A stretch of DNA of 64,000 nucleotides. It comes from an uncultured Prevotellaceae bacterium. GTDB taxonomy: Bacteria; Bacteroidota; Bacteroidia; Bacteroidales; Bacteroidaceae. The stretch is taken from positions 1-64,000 of the forward strand of contig ONMA01000007.1 in NCBI GenBank assembly GCA_900318815.1. Reading direction: 5' to 3'. Numbering within the stretch: the first letter of the stretch is position 1; each line of letters opens with the position of its first letter. Position numbers and translations under genes: made by a program. Below the pieces are notes generated by a model, which worked only from the letters and a program-made list of their open reading frames with translations, did no database searches and had not been told where the DNA came from. This document shows, piece after piece, positions 24,725 through 32,629 of this stretch.

Positions 24725-25792
24725 ATGAAGAATATCAAATATAACCTCCTCGCCGGCTTATTTGTAGGTTGTGGCCTTGCCGCAACGCTTACCTCCTGCA
24801 AGAGCGGCGATAAGGAGTTCGACGACTATGAGGGCGGCACCACGGTCTACTTTGCCTACCAGACGCCTGTACGCACCATCGTGCTGGGTGACGACGACTA
24901 CGACCTCACGCTCGACCATGCCCACAAGTGCCAGATTCAGGCCACCTTCGGCGGCTCCTACAATGGCAGTAACGGCTCGGTGCAGATTGCCGTGGACAAC
25001 AGCCTGGTTCAGAACCTGACCTTTGACGACGGCACTCCCGTCAAGGCGATGCCCGACAGCTATTACACATTGTCGACCAATACGCTCAACTTCAACGGCA
25101 CGTTCAAGGGCATTGCCGAAGTGCAGCTGAACGATGCCTTCTTCAACGACCCCGATGCCGCAAAGAACACCTACGTCATTCCTGTGGTGATGACCAGTCA
25201 GTCTGGCTTTGGCAGGATTCTCACCGGCACCCCGAAGGAAGATGGCTCAGGTGTGCGTACCGATGCTTCGGCCTGGGATGTTCAGCCCATGGACTATGTA
25301 CTCTACTGCGTGAAGTACCAGAACAAGTATGCTGGCTGGTGGCTCACCAACCGCAGCACCAATACCGACAACATTGAGAAGGCCGCCCAGGTGCAACTCA
25401 AGTGCAAGTCGCTCAACAGCTGCGTCTACACGGTGTCGTACCAGAGAAGGTATCAGGCTCGCAAGTATGACGATGGTGGAAACGAGGTTCCCACTTGGGA
25501 AGAGAGAACCCTCACCTGCGACCTGCTGATTACCTTCGACGGAAGCGAAAACTGCACCATCAGTTCGCTTACCAATGGTGTTACTGCAACTGGCAACGGC
25601 TCATGGGGCGACGATTCGGCCAAGAATGCCTGGGGTTCTAAGGACCGCGACGGCATGGAGCTGAATTACACGGTAGACTTCGGTGTCGACGACTACGGCA
25701 ATGCCATTGAAAAGGGCAGCACCCACGAGAAGCTGGTGTGGTGGCGCAGCGGTGTGTCCATCGAAGAGTTCACGCCCATTTACACTAAATAA
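24725..25792 (+). CDS. xusE: DUF1735-type surface lipoprotein, XusE
   Basis: A lipoprotein with the lipobox cysteine in ATLTSCKSGDKEF. The N-terminal half (TTVYFAYQTPVRTIVLGDDDYD, then VQIAVDNSLVQNL) has the look of the DUF1735 beta-sandwich found in surface glycan-binding proteins of SusCD loci. The C-terminal half is rich in Tyr and Trp, consistent with carbohydrate contact. It occupies the fifth position of the xus operon, directly before the GH10 gene, which is where the surface glycan-binding protein is expected. No catalytic motif is visible. The binding role is inferred from position and family. Confidence 0.8.
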   Translation: MKNIKYNLLAGLFVGCGLAATLTSCKSGDKEFDDYEGGTTVYFAYQTPVRTIVLGDDDYDLTLDHAHKCQIQATFGGSYNGSNGSVQIAVDNSLVQNLTFDDGTPVKAMPDSYYTLSTNTLNFNGTFKGIAEVQLNDAFFNDPDAAKNTYVIPVVMTSQSGFGRILTGTPKEDGSGVRTDASAWDVQPMDYVLYCVKYQNKYAGWWLTNRSTNTDNIEKAAQVQLKCKSLNSCVYTVSYQRRYQARKYDDGGNEVPTWEERTLTCDLLITFDGSENCTISSLTNGVTATGNGSWGDDSAKNAWGSKDRDGMELNYTVDFGVDDYGNAIEKGSTHEKLVWWRSGVSIEEFTPIYTK

Positions 25793-25813
25793 CGCATAAA
25801 AAAAGGTAATCTT

Positions 25814-27940
25814 ATGAATAAACAACTCATCATATTAGCACTCGGAGCCACCATGGTGGCTTCCTGTGCTGACGACTTCGACCGCAGCTATGAGGTGGGA
25901 CGTCCCGATAAAGTTGAGCAGTATGCCTATCTGAACGACTACAAGCCGCTGAAGGAATACCTCGCCAACCCCAACATGAAACTGGGTGTCGGTACTGATA
26001 TTCAGAACTACATGAAGCAGGAGCTGGTCTACGGACTCGTCAACTCCAACTTCACAGAGGTGGTGGCCGGCAACGAAATGAAGATGTCGTCGTGCGTAAA
26101 GGACAATGGCGAGATGGACTTCGGCAACGTGCAGCAGTTCGTCAACATGGCCACGGACGCCGGTCTTTCCGTCTACGGTCACACCTTGGCCTGGCATTCA
26201 CAGCAGCCTGCCAAGTATCTGAACAGCCTGCTCAAGGACAAGGAACTCGACATCGACCCGGATGCGGTGGAAGAGCGCGAGGTCTACTCGGTGGACTGGA
26301 CGAAAGCCGACAGCTACACCATGTGGGGACAGTTCCCCGAGGCCATCACCACCACGCCGAGCGTGGACAGCGAGAACGGCCTTACCGTGGCCACTACTGG
26401 CACCATACCCAACTTCTGGGAACTGCAGTACATGGTGGCCGACGGCATCAGCCTGCAGGGCGGCAAGAATTACATTCTCCGCGTAGAGATCAAGGGCGAC
26501 CCTGCCAGCGAGAACCTGCACTTCGCCATAGGTCCCTGGGGGGCTGACATCAAGGCCGGCGTACTCGACTTCACCACGGAGTGGGAGACCCGCGACATCG
26601 CGTTCACCGCTGCCGACGACGTGTCGGGCGTCCACGTACTCTTCCAGTCGGGCGACTATGCCGGTACCTACAACATCAGGTCGGTGACTGTCTACTCTCT
26701 CGAGCCGCTGGCCCTTGAGGTGGAGCAGGAAGTGAAGGTACAGACCTATACCGACGGTCCCTTCCCCTTCTATCCCATGGGCTGCGAGCCTCCTGTGATT
26801 GACGGCTGCATCCACTTCGAGCCCACGCCCACGGGCGACTGGTCGCAGTTCTTCGTTGTTCCTGGCGGCGAGAATCCTCTCGACGAGGGCGACTACATGA
26901 TCTACCTCGACCTGACTGCCGACAAGGCTGCCGACGGCGTGCAGCTGACCATCCAGAACGGCTGGGGCGGCGATGCACAGAACCTCACCATGCCTGTAAG
27001 CGTGGAGGCCGGCCAGCACAACATCCCCTTGCGATTCTCGGGTGTCGTGGGTGGTAACTACGACATCATCCTGAAGCCTCAGACCGCCGATGCCACGCTC
27101 GACCTGCGCTCTGTCACCATCAACAAGATTGTGAAGATGAACTCTATCCCCCTCACCGACGAGGAGAAGAAGGACACCCTCACATGGGCTATGGGCCGCT
27201 GGATTGAGGGCATGATGAATGCCTGCGACGGCAAGGTGAAGGCATGGGATGTGGTCAACGAGCCTATCAGCGGCACCGATGCCGACGGCGACGGCTACTA
27301 TGACCTGCAGCACGAGTCGGACAACACCGGCGACTTCTTCTGGCAGAACTACCTGGGCGATGTGGACTATGTGCGCACTGCCGTGAAGTTTGCCCGCCAG
27401 TTCGGGCCCGAAGACGTGAAGCTCTTCATCAACGACTACAACCTGGAGTATGACTGGGATGCCAGCGGCAATAAGAAGCTGGAGAGCCTCATCCACTGGA
27501 TTAGCGTTTGGGAGCAGAACGGCACCAAGATCGACGGTATCGGCTCGCAGATGCACATCTCCTACTACATGAACGCTGCCGAGCAGCAGAAGCGTCAGCA
27601 GCTCCTTGAGAATTCGTTCCGACTGATGGCCGCTACCGGCAAGCTGGTACGTATCTCTGAGCTTGACATGGGCTTGGTCGATGCCAATGGCAAGGATGTC
27701 AACACCGTTGATGTCACCGAGGAGCAGCACAAGGCCATGGCCGAGTACTACAAGTGGATCATCCAGAAGTACTTGGAGATTGTTCCGCAGGCTCAGCAGT
27801 GGGGCATCACTCAGTGGTGCATCACCGACTCGCCCGCCGACAGCGGATGGCGTAAGGGTCAGCCCACGGGTCTCTGGGATCAGAACTACAACCGCAAGCA
27901 CACCTACGCAGGATTCGCCGATGGCTTGCAGAGCAAGTAA
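25814..27940 (+). CDS. GH10 endo-xylanase lipoprotein with carbohydrate-binding modules inserted in the catalytic domain
   Basis: Cuts the beta-1,4-xylan backbone at the cell surface. Lipobox cysteine in MVASCADDFD. The GH10 domain starts at about residue 37 (KPLKEYLANPNMKLGVGTD; GHTLAWHSQQPAKYL), is interrupted at about residue 150, and resumes near 450 (WAMGRWIEGMMNACDGKVKAWDVVNEP). The acid/base is Glu483 (DVVNEP) and the nucleophile Glu616 (RISELDMGL). The roughly 300-residue insertion contains two beta-sandwich CBM4/9-like modules (GTIPNFWELQYMV..; PTGDWSQFFVV..). This split architecture is known for the xylanase that ends xus operons. It is the last gene before the strong terminator at 27962. 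Confidence 0.95.
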   Translation: MNKQLIILALGATMVASCADDFDRSYEVGRPDKVEQYAYLNDYKPLKEYLANPNMKLGVGTDIQNYMKQELVYGLVNSNFTEVVAGNEMKMSSCVKDNGEMDFGNVQQFVNMATDAGLSVYGHTLAWHSQQPAKYLNSLLKDKELDIDPDAVEEREVYSVDWTKADSYTMWGQFPEAITTTPSVDSENGLTVATTGTIPNFWELQYMVADGISLQGGKNYILRVEIKGDPASENLHFAIGPWGADIKAGVLDFTTEWETRDIAFTAADDVSGVHVLFQSGDYAGTYNIRSVTVYSLEPLALEVEQEVKVQTYTDGPFPFYPMGCEPPVIDGCIHFEPTPTGDWSQFFVVPGGENPLDEGDYMIYLDLTADKAADGVQLTIQNGWGGDAQNLTMPVSVEAGQHNIPLRFSGVVGGNYDIILKPQTADATLDLRSVTINKIVKMNSIPLTDEEKKDTLTWAMGRWIEGMMNACDGKVKAWDVVNEPISGTDADGDGYYDLQHESDNTGDFFWQNYLGDVDYVRTAVKFARQFGPEDVKLFINDYNLEYDWDASGNKKLESLIHWISVWEQNGTKIDGIGSQMHISYYMNAAEQQKRQQLLENSFRLMAATGKLVRISELDMGLVDANGKDVNTVDVTEEQHKAMAEYYKWIIQKYLEIVPQAQQWGITQWCITDSPADSGWRKGQPTGLWDQNYNRKHTYAGFADGLQSK

Positions 27941-27961
27941 TCACCTCCTGCTACTATCACT

Positions 27962-28000
27962 AAAAAGCCCGGGACTTCATCCGAAGTCCCGGGCTTTTTT
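27962..28000. terminator. Strong bidirectional terminator between convergent xylan genes
   Basis: A perfect inverted repeat, AAAAAGCCCGGGACTTC, 4-nt loop, then its complement, with T-runs on both strands. It lies 21 nt past the GH10 stop and also serves the convergent esterase gene ending at 28103. Confidence 0.95.
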
Positions 28001-28097
28001 GTACGGTACGCAGGTGTCTCACCTGCGGAAGCAGGTACGGTACGCAGGTGTCTCACCTGCGGAAGCAGGGAAACCGCAGGTGGAACACCTGCGTACC
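28001..28097. repeat. REP-like palindromes (CGCAGGTG-TCT-CACCTGCG)
   Basis: Two direct copies 34 bp apart (28001, 28035) and a third in inverted form (28074-28097) of an 8-bp-stem palindrome with flanking GTACGGTACG. They lie between the terminator and the esterase stop. Confidence 0.85.
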
Positions 28098-28102
28098 AAA
28101 TA

Positions 28103-30001
28103 TTATTCAATGGCCACCTGGCAGGGAGCCATAGGCAGATCGTTCCTTCCAAAGACATTGGCGCGTGTGGGATTGTTCTTCCACGCATAGCGCACGGTCT
28201 TCGGCTGGTCGATGGGCGAATCAACGGTGATGACGTTGCCCTTGCCCGTAGCCGCAGCATTCACATAACGGCCATCGGCACCAGCCACCTCAAACTCATA
28301 GAGCGCACCGTCGGCACGCAGCGGCTGATCGAGGGTGAGCGTCACCTGCCATCCGCTGCACGAAGCGCCCTTCACCTGCGGGGCAAGCACCAGTTTCTTG
28401 TTCCAAAGCATGCGCTCGAAGCCGAGCGCCACGCGCTGGGCCACCTCGCGCTTGCGCAGAGGATGGATGTCAACCCCTTCGCCCAGGTCGATGATACAGG
28501 CCAACTCGGTGTCAGGCAGCTTGTTAGCCACCTGCCGCTGGGCCTCGCGCACGGTAGTCCAGCCCGTGTCCTGCGGTTTCTCAGAAGGCTCCATGAAGTT
28601 GGCCAACTGCACCACCACGAAGGGCATCGACTGCTGCTGCCACAACTCCCGCCATCCAGTGACGAGCTGCGTGAGCCATGTCTCATAGTAACGGGCATCG
28701 CCCCCCGAGTTCGACTCGCCCTGATACCACACCACGCCTTGCAGGGCGTAGGGAGCCAGCGGAGCCAGCATGGCATTATAGAGAACGGTGGGAAGGTTCT
28801 GTATGCCAGCATCTATCGACGGGCAGTTGGGCATCTTGGCTCCCTCGTGTACCTCCCACGTGGTGCTGAGTGGCACCTCCACGCCGTCGTCGAAGATGAG
28901 CTTATAGGGTTTCTCCTTGATGAAATGCGGATTGCCGCCTTTGGTGATGAAGCGCACGGCCAGCTGGTTATTGCCTTCGCGCAGCAATCCTGCGGGAACC
29001 TGATAGCGTCGCGGCGGATACTGATAGCCCGTCTGACCCACCATCTTGCCGTTCATATAGGTGTGGTCGGCGTCGAAGAGCGTACCCACCAGCAGGCGGG
29101 CGGGCTTTCCGGCATGCTGGGCATCGATGCTCACTTGCTGCCGAGCCCAGAACGAACCGCAGTACTGGTGCTGTCCGGTGATGTTATCATATTGATTCAC
29201 GGTGCGCCATCCCTCGGCAGGGCCGCCCGAAGCAAGGCTGCCCAGCACGACATCGTTCTGGTCCAGCATGCGGTTCCACTGGTTGTTGGCCAGTTGGTTG
29301 GCACGCTGCATGGCCTGCACCATGTCGTCGTTCTGATAGAACATCGTGCGCTGCAGCTCGCCGGGGAACTGCTTGCGCAGGGTGTCGGCGCTGAGCCAGG
29401 CCTGGATAGGCGTACCGCCAAGCGAGTTGACGATGATGCCCTGCGGCACGCCCGTCTTCTCAAACATCTCGCGGCCCAGGAAGTAGCCCACTGCCGAGAA
29501 CAGCCACGCATTATCCTTGGTCACGGGTTTCCAGTTGATGGGCGTAGGCTTCACGTCGCGCTTCGGCCCACGGGTGTCCGTGTCGGTCTGCACGCGGAAC
29601 ATGCGGATCTGCGGGTTCTGGTAGTCGTCGATGACCTTACCATACTGCGGGTAGACGCGCTCGATGGTCACGTCGATGTTCGACTGGCCCGAGCAGAGCC
29701 ACACATCGCCAATGAGACAGTCGTCGATGGTCTGGTCGTTGACCACGAGCTGGAACGGCCCGCCTGCCTTCTGCTGGGGCAGCATCACCTTCCACGTGCC
29801 GTCATCGCCGGCCACCGTCTCATACACTTTCTTTCGGAACGTCACACTGACACGTTCGCCCGGATCGGCTGTGCCCCATACGGGTATGGGCATGCCACGC
29901 TGCAGCACCATGCCGTTCTGGAACATCTGTGGCAGCTGCACCTTGGCACCCGCCACCACTGCGCTGAAGAGCGCAAGTGTAAAAACAAATAGCTTTTTCA
30001 T
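28103..30001 (-). CDS. CE20-type acetylesterase (sialate O-acetylesterase-like, SGNH fold)
   Basis: Secreted or periplasmic esterase expected to remove acetyl groups from xylan or xylo-oligosaccharides. Signal peptide (LFVFTLALFSAVVAGA), beta-sandwich start (LPQMFQNGMVLQRGMPIPVWG), then block I WLCSGQSNIDV with the nucleophile Ser. Next comes an inserted jelly-roll-like domain (about 260-380; VGTLFDADHTYMNGKMVG, YQVPAGLLREGNNQLAVRF), followed by block III VVWYQGESNSGG and the Asp/His pair in GVDIHPLRKREVA. The insertion between SGNH blocks is the mark of CE20. It is divergent from the transporter operon and has its own -7 box. Family members also act on sialic acid; the xylan context favours acetylxylan. 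Confidence 0.85.
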   Translation of the reverse strand: MKKLFVFTLALFSAVVAGAKVQLPQMFQNGMVLQRGMPIPVWGTADPGERVSVTFRKKVYETVAGDDGTWKVMLPQQKAGGPFQLVVNDQTIDDCLIGDVWLCSGQSNIDVTIERVYPQYGKVIDDYQNPQIRMFRVQTDTDTRGPKRDVKPTPINWKPVTKDNAWLFSAVGYFLGREMFEKTGVPQGIIVNSLGGTPIQAWLSADTLRKQFPGELQRTMFYQNDDMVQAMQRANQLANNQWNRMLDQNDVVLGSLASGGPAEGWRTVNQYDNITGQHQYCGSFWARQQVSIDAQHAGKPARLLVGTLFDADHTYMNGKMVGQTGYQYPPRRYQVPAGLLREGNNQLAVRFITKGGNPHFIKEKPYKLIFDDGVEVPLSTTWEVHEGAKMPNCPSIDAGIQNLPTVLYNAMLAPLAPYALQGVVWYQGESNSGGDARYYETWLTQLVTGWRELWQQQSMPFVVVQLANFMEPSEKPQDTGWTTVREAQRQVANKLPDTELACIIDLGEGVDIHPLRKREVAQRVALGFERMLWNKKLVLAPQVKGASCSGWQVTLTLDQPLRADGALYEFEVAGADGRYVNAAATGKGNVITVDSPIDQPKTVRYAWKNNPTRANVFGRNDLPMAPCQVAIE

Positions 30002-30008
30002 AACACAC

Positions 30009-30017
30009 GCAAAAATA
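30009..30017 (-). promoter_or_regulatory. -7 box of the CE20 esterase gene
   Basis: The minus strand reads TATTTTTGC, 7 nt before the start codon, so the leader is very short or the true start lies downstream. A CAACA half-match to the shared xylan box ends 32 nt upstream, but the rest of the box is absent. Confidence 0.45.
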
Positions 30018-30080
30018 CTATTATTTCATCGAAAAAGCAATAGTCTCATGTTGTTTTGTTGCCGTTTGAAACATATCAAG

Positions 30081-30134
30081 AAGCATCTGCAACATTTAGT
30101 TATACCCAAATCTATCAAAATTTTGTACTTTTGC
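30081..30134 (+). promoter_or_regulatory. Promoter of the transporter-GH43-GH67 operon with candidate xylan regulator box
   Basis: AAGCATCTGCAACA (30081-30094) lies 45 bp (start to start) before TACTTTTGC (30126-30134). There is no -33 TTTG. The match to the xus promoter extends on both sides: TCAARAAGCATCTGCAACA, and TTTTGTACTTTTGCA around the -7. Confidence 0.75.
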
Positions 30135-30171
30135 AGCAATTAATAATACCTAAATAATTAAAAACAAGAAA

Positions 30172-31584
30172 ATGGAAGACCAGACACAACAAAAAGGTTT
30201 CTACAAACTTTCATGGGTACAGCGTATCGGATTCGGTGCAGGCGACTTGGCACAGAACCTGATTTACCAGACCATCTGCATGTACCTGCTATTCTTTTAC
30301 ACCGACGTCTATGTGCTCGGTGGTGATGCAACCCGTTCTGCCGGCCTGGCAGGCACCATGTTCCTCTTGGTGCGACTGGTCGACGTGATGTGGGATCCCC
30401 TCGTGGGAACGTTCGTCGACAAGCACAATCCTAAGTTAGGCAAATACCGCAGCTACCTGGTGCTGGGCGGCATCCCCCTCACCATCCTGGCTATTCTCTG
30501 CTTCTGGAACGGATTCGCGCCTTCGCTGGTCTATGCCTATATCACCTACGTAGGCATGTCGATGCTCTACACCTTGATTAATGTGCCCTACGGCGCACTC
30601 AACTCTTCGCTGACCCGCGACACCGACGAGATTACCATCCTCACCTCGGTACGTATGTTCATGGCCAACGTGGGCGGTCTCTGCGTGTCGGCAGGCGTGC
30701 CCATCCTGGTGGCCATCTTCGCCTCGTCCGACAGTCTGCCCATCGAGATGGCCCTGTTCATGGGTCTTGGCTCGCTGCCTTCGTTCATCTTCATGCCGCT
30801 GGTGCCTGCCATCAAGAAGAAGGTGGGCAAGAAGAACATGTTCTACATCTTCCTCTCGGTAGCCATTGTGGGCATGGCCATGCTCTATGTCATCAGCCGC
30901 ATGGGCACGGTGAAGGAGAACATCACGCTGGTCTACATCGCACAGTTCATCAAGTCCACGGGTGTCATCGTGGCCACGGGCTACATGTGGGCACTCATTC
31001 CCGAGGTCATCTCCTACGCTGAGTACACCTCCGGTCGCCGCATCGCAGGTATCGTCAACGCCCTGACGGGCATCTTCTTCAAGGCCGGTATGGCCCTGGG
31101 CGGTGTAGTGCCCGGCTTGGTACTGGCTTGGACGAGCTATGTGCCATCGGAGCAGGCCACCACGCTGCCCAAGGACTCCAACGCCTGGTTCCTCACCATG
31201 CTTATCTACTCGCTCGTGGGCCTCTCGCTGCTCATCTTCTGCTTCACGCAGACCAAGGAGCGCGTGGTCATGGATCAGTCGGAGTCGGCCAATGTGAAGG
31301 TGAGCGACCTCTGGATGGAGTTCCTGCGCAACCGTCCCCTGCGCATCATCGCCCTCTTCTTCATCACGGCCTTTGCCATGATGTCGGTGGGCAATGCCGC
31401 CGGTGCCTACTTCATGAACGACCTGGAGCTGCAGACCCCGCTGGCACAGGAAGGCATCCGCTGGCTCGTGTGCATCATCCCCGCCATGCTGCTGGTAGTG
31501 GCTATGTTCATCATCTCGAAGTATGAACTCAGCGATGAGGTCATCGACAACATCAACCGCGAGATTGAGCAGAGAAACAGATAA
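30172..31584 (+). CDS. GPH-family sugar:cation symporter for xylo-oligosaccharides or glucuronoxylo-oligosaccharides
   Basis: Inner-membrane major-facilitator protein of the glycoside-pentoside-hexuronide type. It has 12 hydrophobic segments over 470 residues. The family marks are GFGAGDLAQNLIYQ at the start, DVMWDPLVGTFVDKHNPKLGKYRSYLV in loop 2-3 (conserved Asp and RP-like basic loop), and EYTSGRRIAGIVNA in the second half. It is the first gene of an operon with GH43 (31 bp) and GH67 (12 bp). The transported sugar is therefore probably a xylan fragment carrying methylglucuronate or arabinose; that is inferred from context. It has the same promoter box as the xus operon. Confidence 0.9.
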   Translation: MEDQTQQKGFYKLSWVQRIGFGAGDLAQNLIYQTICMYLLFFYTDVYVLGGDATRSAGLAGTMFLLVRLVDVMWDPLVGTFVDKHNPKLGKYRSYLVLGGIPLTILAILCFWNGFAPSLVYAYITYVGMSMLYTLINVPYGALNSSLTRDTDEITILTSVRMFMANVGGLCVSAGVPILVAIFASSDSLPIEMALFMGLGSLPSFIFMPLVPAIKKKVGKKNMFYIFLSVAIVGMAMLYVISRMGTVKENITLVYIAQFIKSTGVIVATGYMWALIPEVISYAEYTSGRRIAGIVNALTGIFFKAGMALGGVVPGLVLAWTSYVPSEQATTLPKDSNAWFLTMLIYSLVGLSLLIFCFTQTKERVVMDQSESANVKVSDLWMEFLRNRPLRIIALFFITAFAMMSVGNAAGAYFMNDLELQTPLAQEGIRWLVCIIPAMLLVVAMFIISKYELSDEVIDNINREIEQRNR

Positions 31585-31615
31585 AAGTATTAACTAAAAA
31601 CCAATAAAAAAAGAC

Positions 31616-32617
31616 ATGAAACCCCGTTATCTATTCCCCAGTGATTATATGGCTGACCCTTCAGCCAATGTGTTCGGCGACCGCCTGTACATCTACCCCA
31701 GCCACGACCGTGAGGCCGGTGCAGCCTTCGACGACGACGGAGGCCACTTCCAGATGCGCGACTATCACGTGCTCTCCATCGACAATGTGTTTGAGGGCGA
31801 AGTGACCGACCACGGCGTGATCCTCGACGTGGACGATGTGGCATGGGCCGAGAAGCAGATGTGGGACAACGATGTCGTGGAGAAGAACGGCAAGTACTAC
31901 CTCATCTTCTCTGCCAAGGACTACAACGGCGTGTTCCATCTCGGCGTTGCCGTGAGCGACAAGCCCGAAGGTCCGTTCAAGGCCGAGCCTCAGCCCATCC
32001 GCGGCTCCTTCTGCATCGACCCCAGCGTGTTCAAGGACGACGACGGCCAGGTCTACTGCTACTTCGGCGGTCTCTGGGGAGGCCAGTTGCAGTGGTATCA
32101 GGCTCCGGAGAAGTATGCCGACAAGGGCGTTGTTCTTGGCCTGGCTCCCGACCGCAAGTCCCAGCTCTTCTGTCCTGCCGACGTGCCCGCCCTGCCCAGC
32201 TTCGTTGTGCGCATGAGCGACGATGTGCTCCAGTTTGCCGAGTCACCCCGCGACGTCATTATCCTCGACAAGGACGGTCAGCCCCTGAAGGCCAGCGACC
32301 CGCACCGCTTCTTCGAGGCTTCGTGGATGCACAAGAAGGACGGCAAGTACTACTTCTCCTACTCCACCGGCGACAGCCATACACTCTGCTATGCCACGGG
32401 CGACTCGCCCTACGGCCCCTTCACCTTCCAGGGCGTCATCCTCGACCCCGTCGTGGGCTGGACCACCCATCACAGCATCGTGCAGTACAAGGGTGAGTGG
32501 TATCTCTTCTATCACGACTGCGTGCCCTCCAACGACATCACTCACCTGCGCTCGCTGAAGGTGCAGCGTCTGTTCTACAACGAAGACGGAACCATCCAGA
32601 AAGTAGTGAACGAATAG
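31616..32617 (+). CDS. Intracellular GH43 beta-xylosidase / alpha-L-arabinofuranosidase
   Basis: A five-bladed propeller glycosidase of 333 residues without signal peptide, so it acts in the cytoplasm on imported oligosaccharides. The three acidic residues of GH43 are visible: Asp in DYMADPSANVF near the start (general base), Asp in CIDPSVFKDDDG (pKa modulator) and Glu in HRFFEASWMHKKDGKYY (general acid). Compact single-domain members of this type include the XynB exoxylanase of Prevotella. It is the middle gene of the transporter operon. Xylosidase and arabinofuranosidase activities cannot be told apart from sequence alone. Confidence 0.9.
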   Translation: MKPRYLFPSDYMADPSANVFGDRLYIYPSHDREAGAAFDDDGGHFQMRDYHVLSIDNVFEGEVTDHGVILDVDDVAWAEKQMWDNDVVEKNGKYYLIFSAKDYNGVFHLGVAVSDKPEGPFKAEPQPIRGSFCIDPSVFKDDDGQVYCYFGGLWGGQLQWYQAPEKYADKGVVLGLAPDRKSQLFCPADVPALPSFVVRMSDDVLQFAESPRDVIILDKDGQPLKASDPHRFFEASWMHKKDGKYYFSYSTGDSHTLCYATGDSPYGPFTFQGVILDPVVGWTTHHSIVQYKGEWYLFYHDCVPSNDITHLRSLKVQRLFYNEDGTIQKVVNE

Positions 32618-32629
32618 TCTCCGACGCTC